DNA from: Bacillota bacterium
Lineage (GTDB): Bacteria; Bacillota; Clostridia; Peptostreptococcales; Anaerovoracaceae
Assembly: GCA_023394035.1 (NCBI GenBank)
Contig: JAEXBK010000142.1
Location: forward strand, 1 to 7,273
DNA length: 7,273 nt
Direction of reading: 5' to 3'
The notes under the pieces are model-generated. The model ran no database searches and was not told the origin of the DNA. It was given only the letters and a program-made list of their open reading frames with translations. Position numbers and translations under genes: made by a program. Of the stretch, positions 5,368 through 7,273 are shown piece after piece (within the stretch, counting starts at the first letter, position 1; each line of letters opens with the position of its first letter).

Positions 5368-6762
5368 ATGAACGAAGCAGCCTACAAAGAAATACTCGAA
5401 GCCCTTATAGGTCTCATGAATGAAGGCGTTTATATAGTAGACGAAAATGGAGTCGGCCTTTTCTACAATCAGGCTATGGCTACGGTTGAGCAGATTGAAG
5501 TGGACGATGTTATAGGAATCGAGTACCATAAGGCGTTCCCGGGCGTAAAAATAGGCGAGAGCACGATGTTTCAGGCTCTTAAAAAAGGCGTTTCGACGAG
5601 CAACAAGCAGCAAACCTACAAAAATCTGTACGGCCGAAAGGTTACGACGCTGAACAGCACGGTGCCCGTCAAGGTTGACGGCAAAATCGTTGCAGCGGTT
5701 GAGGTGGCAACGGATATAACGACGCTGAGATCGATGAGCGATACGATTATGGAGCTGCAGGAAAAGGAAATAAAGCCATCAAAGGCAAAGCCTAAGATAA
5801 GACGCTATACCTTTGATGATCTTATCGGCAGTGATCCCGGATTTACAGATGTAATAGAAAGAGCAAAAAAAGCGTCAAAAAACGACGCTTCCGTATTCAT
5901 TTCGGGAGAGACGGGAACGGGCAAAGAGCTTGTAGCGCAGAGCATACATTTTGCAAGCGGAAGAGCCGGCAAGCCTTTCCTTGCGCAGAACTGTGCAGCT
6001 CTTCCCGAGGCACTTTTAGAGGGTATTTTGTTCGGCACCGAAAAGGGCGGCTTCACGGGAGCGGTGGACAGAGCCGGATTGTTTGAACAGGCAAGCGGGG
6101 GAACTCTTCTGCTTGATGAGATAAGTGCAATGCCGTATTCGCTCCAGGGCAAGCTCCTCAGAGTTCTTCAGGAAGACTACATTCGCCACGTCGGCGGTAC
6201 TGAGGATATACCTGTCGATGCGCGTATAATAGCGACCGTAAACGAACCGCCTCTCAAGCTGATTGAAGAGGGAAAGCTCCGAAAAGACCTGTATTACAGG
6301 CTCAATGTAGTCAATATATTTATTCCGCCTTTGAGAGCGAGGCTGTCGGATATACCTGTTCTTGTCGATGCTTTTTTGGCAAAGAACAATGAGAAATTCG
6401 GCAAACAGCTCTGGATGGCAAACGACAAAGCCCTTGATGTGCTGTCGTCATACGATTATCCGGGAAATGTAAGAGAGCTCGAAAATATAATCATTCAGGC
6501 TGTCGCAATGGCGGGTCAGGAGCATGTGCTTACGGAAAAGCATCTCCAGATGCCTATACGAGCTGATGTCGTCGGCTCGGATGTGGCAGGCTGGAAGCGA
6601 AGAGGACCGCTGCGCGAATATATGGAATCACTTGAGAAGGAGATAATACGCGAATCGCTTCTCGACAACGGCGGCAATATATCAAAAACAGCCGAATCGC
6701 TTAATATAAAGAGGCAGACGCTGCAGCACAAGATGAAAAAATACGACCTCAAGGAGGAATAA
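5368..6762 (+). CDS. PAS-domain sigma-54-dependent transcriptional activator (RocR class)
   Basis: A 464-residue enhancer-binding protein that uses ATP to remodel RNA polymerase-sigma-54 at -24/-12 promoters. Domain order: PAS sensor (about 8-120), linker, AAA+ domain (about 148-385), C-terminal Fis-type helix-turn-helix (about 425-462, core NISKTAESLNIKRQTLQHKM). Walker A is GETGTGKE (180-187), Walker B GGTLLLDE (244-251), sensor I region ATVNEP (290-294 area), arginine-finger region RKDLYYRLNV (305-314) and sensor II YPGNVRELEN (364-373). The sigma-54-contacting loop reads GGFTGA (227-232) instead of GAFTGA. There is no response-regulator receiver domain, so a small ligand bound by PAS is the likely signal, as in Bacillus RocR (arginine/ornithine catabolism). 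GGAGGT sits 5 bases before the ATG. The adjacent enhancer repeats, sigma-54 promoter and diaminopentanoate dehydrogenase gene make control of ornithine fermentation the most likely role. Confidence 0.93.
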   Translation: MNEAAYKEILEALIGLMNEGVYIVDENGVGLFYNQAMATVEQIEVDDVIGIEYHKAFPGVKIGESTMFQALKKGVSTSNKQQTYKNLYGRKVTTLNSTVPVKVDGKIVAAVEVATDITTLRSMSDTIMELQEKEIKPSKAKPKIRRYTFDDLIGSDPGFTDVIERAKKASKNDASVFISGETGTGKELVAQSIHFASGRAGKPFLAQNCAALPEALLEGILFGTEKGGFTGAVDRAGLFEQASGGTLLLDEISAMPYSLQGKLLRVLQEDYIRHVGGTEDIPVDARIIATVNEPPLKLIEEGKLRKDLYYRLNVVNIFIPPLRARLSDIPVLVDAFLAKNNEKFGKQLWMANDKALDVLSSYDYPGNVRELENIIIQAVAMAGQEHVLTEKHLQMPIRADVVGSDVAGWKRRGPLREYMESLEKEIIRESLLDNGGNISKTAESLNIKRQTLQHKMKKYDLKEE

Positions 6763-6763
6763 G

Positions 6764-6805
6764 TGCAAAAATATTTGCAGCAAAATAGCAAAAATGTTTG
6801 CAGCA
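6764..6805 (+). promoter_or_regulatory. Paired enhancer (UAS) for the sigma-54 activator: two tandem dyad repeats
   Basis: Two direct repeats of GCAAAAATRTTTGCAGCA (6765-6782 and 6788-6805) differ at one base in 18 and start 23 bp apart, about two helical turns. Each is itself a dyad: TGCAAA-AATA-TTTGCA (6764-6779, perfect arms) and AGCAAA-AATG-TTTGCA (6787-6802, arms matching at five of six). Their centres lie about 210 and 187 bp upstream of the start predicted for the sigma-54 promoter. Paired dyads at such distances are the standard layout for Fis-type enhancer-binding proteins, and the activator gene ends immediately before them. The repeats are seen directly; which protein binds is inferred. 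Confidence 0.75.
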
Positions 6806-6955
6806 TGAGCGAGCTTTGATGGCGCGAGAAGGCATGGAAAAATGCACCAAGGAGTAACGGTGAATAAATGAGTGCTAATATGCATGTTTTGCCGAATAAA
6901 GCCGGTTTATGTGCATAAAAAACCGCCACAAATATTCTGTATACAAAAGTAATGT

Positions 6956-6971
6956 TGGCATATTACTTGCG
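6956..6971 (+). promoter_or_regulatory. Sigma-54 (-24/-12) promoter of the diaminopentanoate dehydrogenase gene
   Basis: TGGCATATTACTTGCG matches the sigma-54 pattern TGGCAYR-N4-TTGCW at nearly every position, differing only in the last base. The invariant GG (6957-6958) and GC (6969-6970) are separated by the required 10 bases. Transcription should start near 6982, leaving a leader of about 63 bases. The activator gene and paired enhancer upstream make this a firm call. Confidence 0.88.
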
Positions 6972-6984
6972 TATTATATATCGG

Positions 6985-6999
6985 GTGAGTATTTCTCAC
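6985..6999 (+). other. Hairpin at the predicted 5' end of the sigma-54 transcript
   Basis: GTGAG (6985-6989) and CTCAC (6995-6999) are perfect inverted repeats around a TATTT loop, falling at about +4 to +18 of the predicted mRNA. There is no T-run directly after it, so it is not a terminator. A stem at the extreme 5' end could protect the mRNA from decay; that role is inference. Confidence 0.45.
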
Positions 7000-7044
7000 A
7001 AAAAACGTTTATTATTTATTTCATACATGAAAAGGAGAAAAGCT

Positions 7045-7273
7045 ATGGAGAATGTAAAAGTAATTCTTTGGGGCCTTGGCGCAATGGGCGGCGGCATCGG
7101 CAAAATGCTGACAAAGAAGAAGGGTGTTGACATCGTAGGAGCCATCGACATCGGAGCCAAGGTTGGAAAGAGCCTTTACGAAGTAGTTCCGGGAATTGAA
7201 AGAGGCGACAGACAGGACGTAATCGTCGGATCACCGGAAGAGGTTATCACAGAGGGTTCTGCTGACATCGTAA
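7045..7273 (+). CDS. ord: 2,4-diaminopentanoate dehydrogenase, N-terminal part (runs off the window)
   Basis: The first 76 residues of an NAD(P)-dependent dehydrogenase. MENVKVILWGLGAMGGGIGKML shows the Rossmann beta-strand and glycine loop (G10, G12, G15), with DIVGAIDI (29-36) as the second strand. The opening closely resembles Ord of the oxidative ornithine pathway in amino-acid-fermenting clostridia, which deaminates 2,4-diaminopentanoate to 2-amino-4-oxopentanoate. The product is then cleaved by OrtAB to acetyl-CoA and alanine. AAAGGAG lies 7 bases before the ATG. Ile codons are mostly ATC with no ATA, and Gly is often GGC, unlike the upstream genes, which suggests high expression. It follows a sigma-54 promoter and probably heads the ort/ora cluster beyond the window. 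Another DapB-like dehydrogenase is the alternative. Confidence 0.8.
   Translation, partial: MENVKVILWGLGAMGGGIGKMLTKKKGVDIVGAIDIGAKVGKSLYEVVPGIERGDRQDVIVGSPEEVITEGSADIV

Noticed and set aside
6903..6925. Inverted repeat CGGTTT...AAACCG, possible terminator of the activator gene
   Set aside because: The 6-bp stem has an 11-base loop and no T-run follows on either strand, so it does not look like an intrinsic terminator.
1..7273. CRISPR arrays, tRNA or rRNA genes, insertion sequences
   Set aside because: No regularly spaced repeats, cloverleaf, rRNA-like stretch, transposase or terminal inverted repeats were seen.

Overview
The window looks like part of a chromosome from an anaerobic, amino-acid-fermenting Firmicute of the Clostridia. 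The grounds are strong AGGAGG-type ribosome sites, frequent AGA and ATA codons, a WalJ (YycJ)-RlmH gene pair, and at the right edge the start of a 2,4-diaminopentanoate dehydrogenase gene, an enzyme of the ornithine branch of Stickland-type fermentation. The exact genus cannot be read from this sequence.

Left part (1-3051): the tail of an unrecognised gene is followed by a RimJ/RimL-type GNAT acetyltransferase. Then come aroB (3-dehydroquinate synthase, minus strand), a membrane-anchored SanA/YdcF-like DUF218 protein (plus) and an RNase HI with a long insertion (minus). The strands alternate and the tail-to-tail junctions are very tight: a 21-bp overlap for GNAT/aroB and a 3-bp gap for SanA/RNase H. 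There is no room for conventional terminators.

Middle (3052-4865): a short divergent promoter region drives RNase H leftwards and, rightwards, a compact operon of a small single-span membrane protein of unknown function, walJ/yycJ (metallo-beta-lactamase-fold nuclease) and rlmH (23S rRNA methyltransferase). An ArsR-like winged-helix repressor converges on rlmH.

Right part (4884-7273) is the most interesting. A PAS/AAA+/Fis-type sigma-54 activator of the RocR class lies directly upstream of the diaminopentanoate dehydrogenase gene. The 282-bp gap between them contains two near-identical tandem 18-bp repeats, each built on the dyad TGCAAA-N4-TTTGCA. A clear sigma-54 -24/-12 promoter lies about 190-210 bp downstream of them, followed by a small hairpin at the predicted mRNA 5' end and a strong ribosome site. 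A third, diverged copy of the dyad overlaps the -35 element of the activator's own housekeeping promoter. Together this reads as a self-contained circuit: the PAS regulator senses a metabolite (plausibly ornithine or a relative), binds the paired enhancer, switches on ornithine fermentation through RNA polymerase-sigma-54, and probably limits its own expression.
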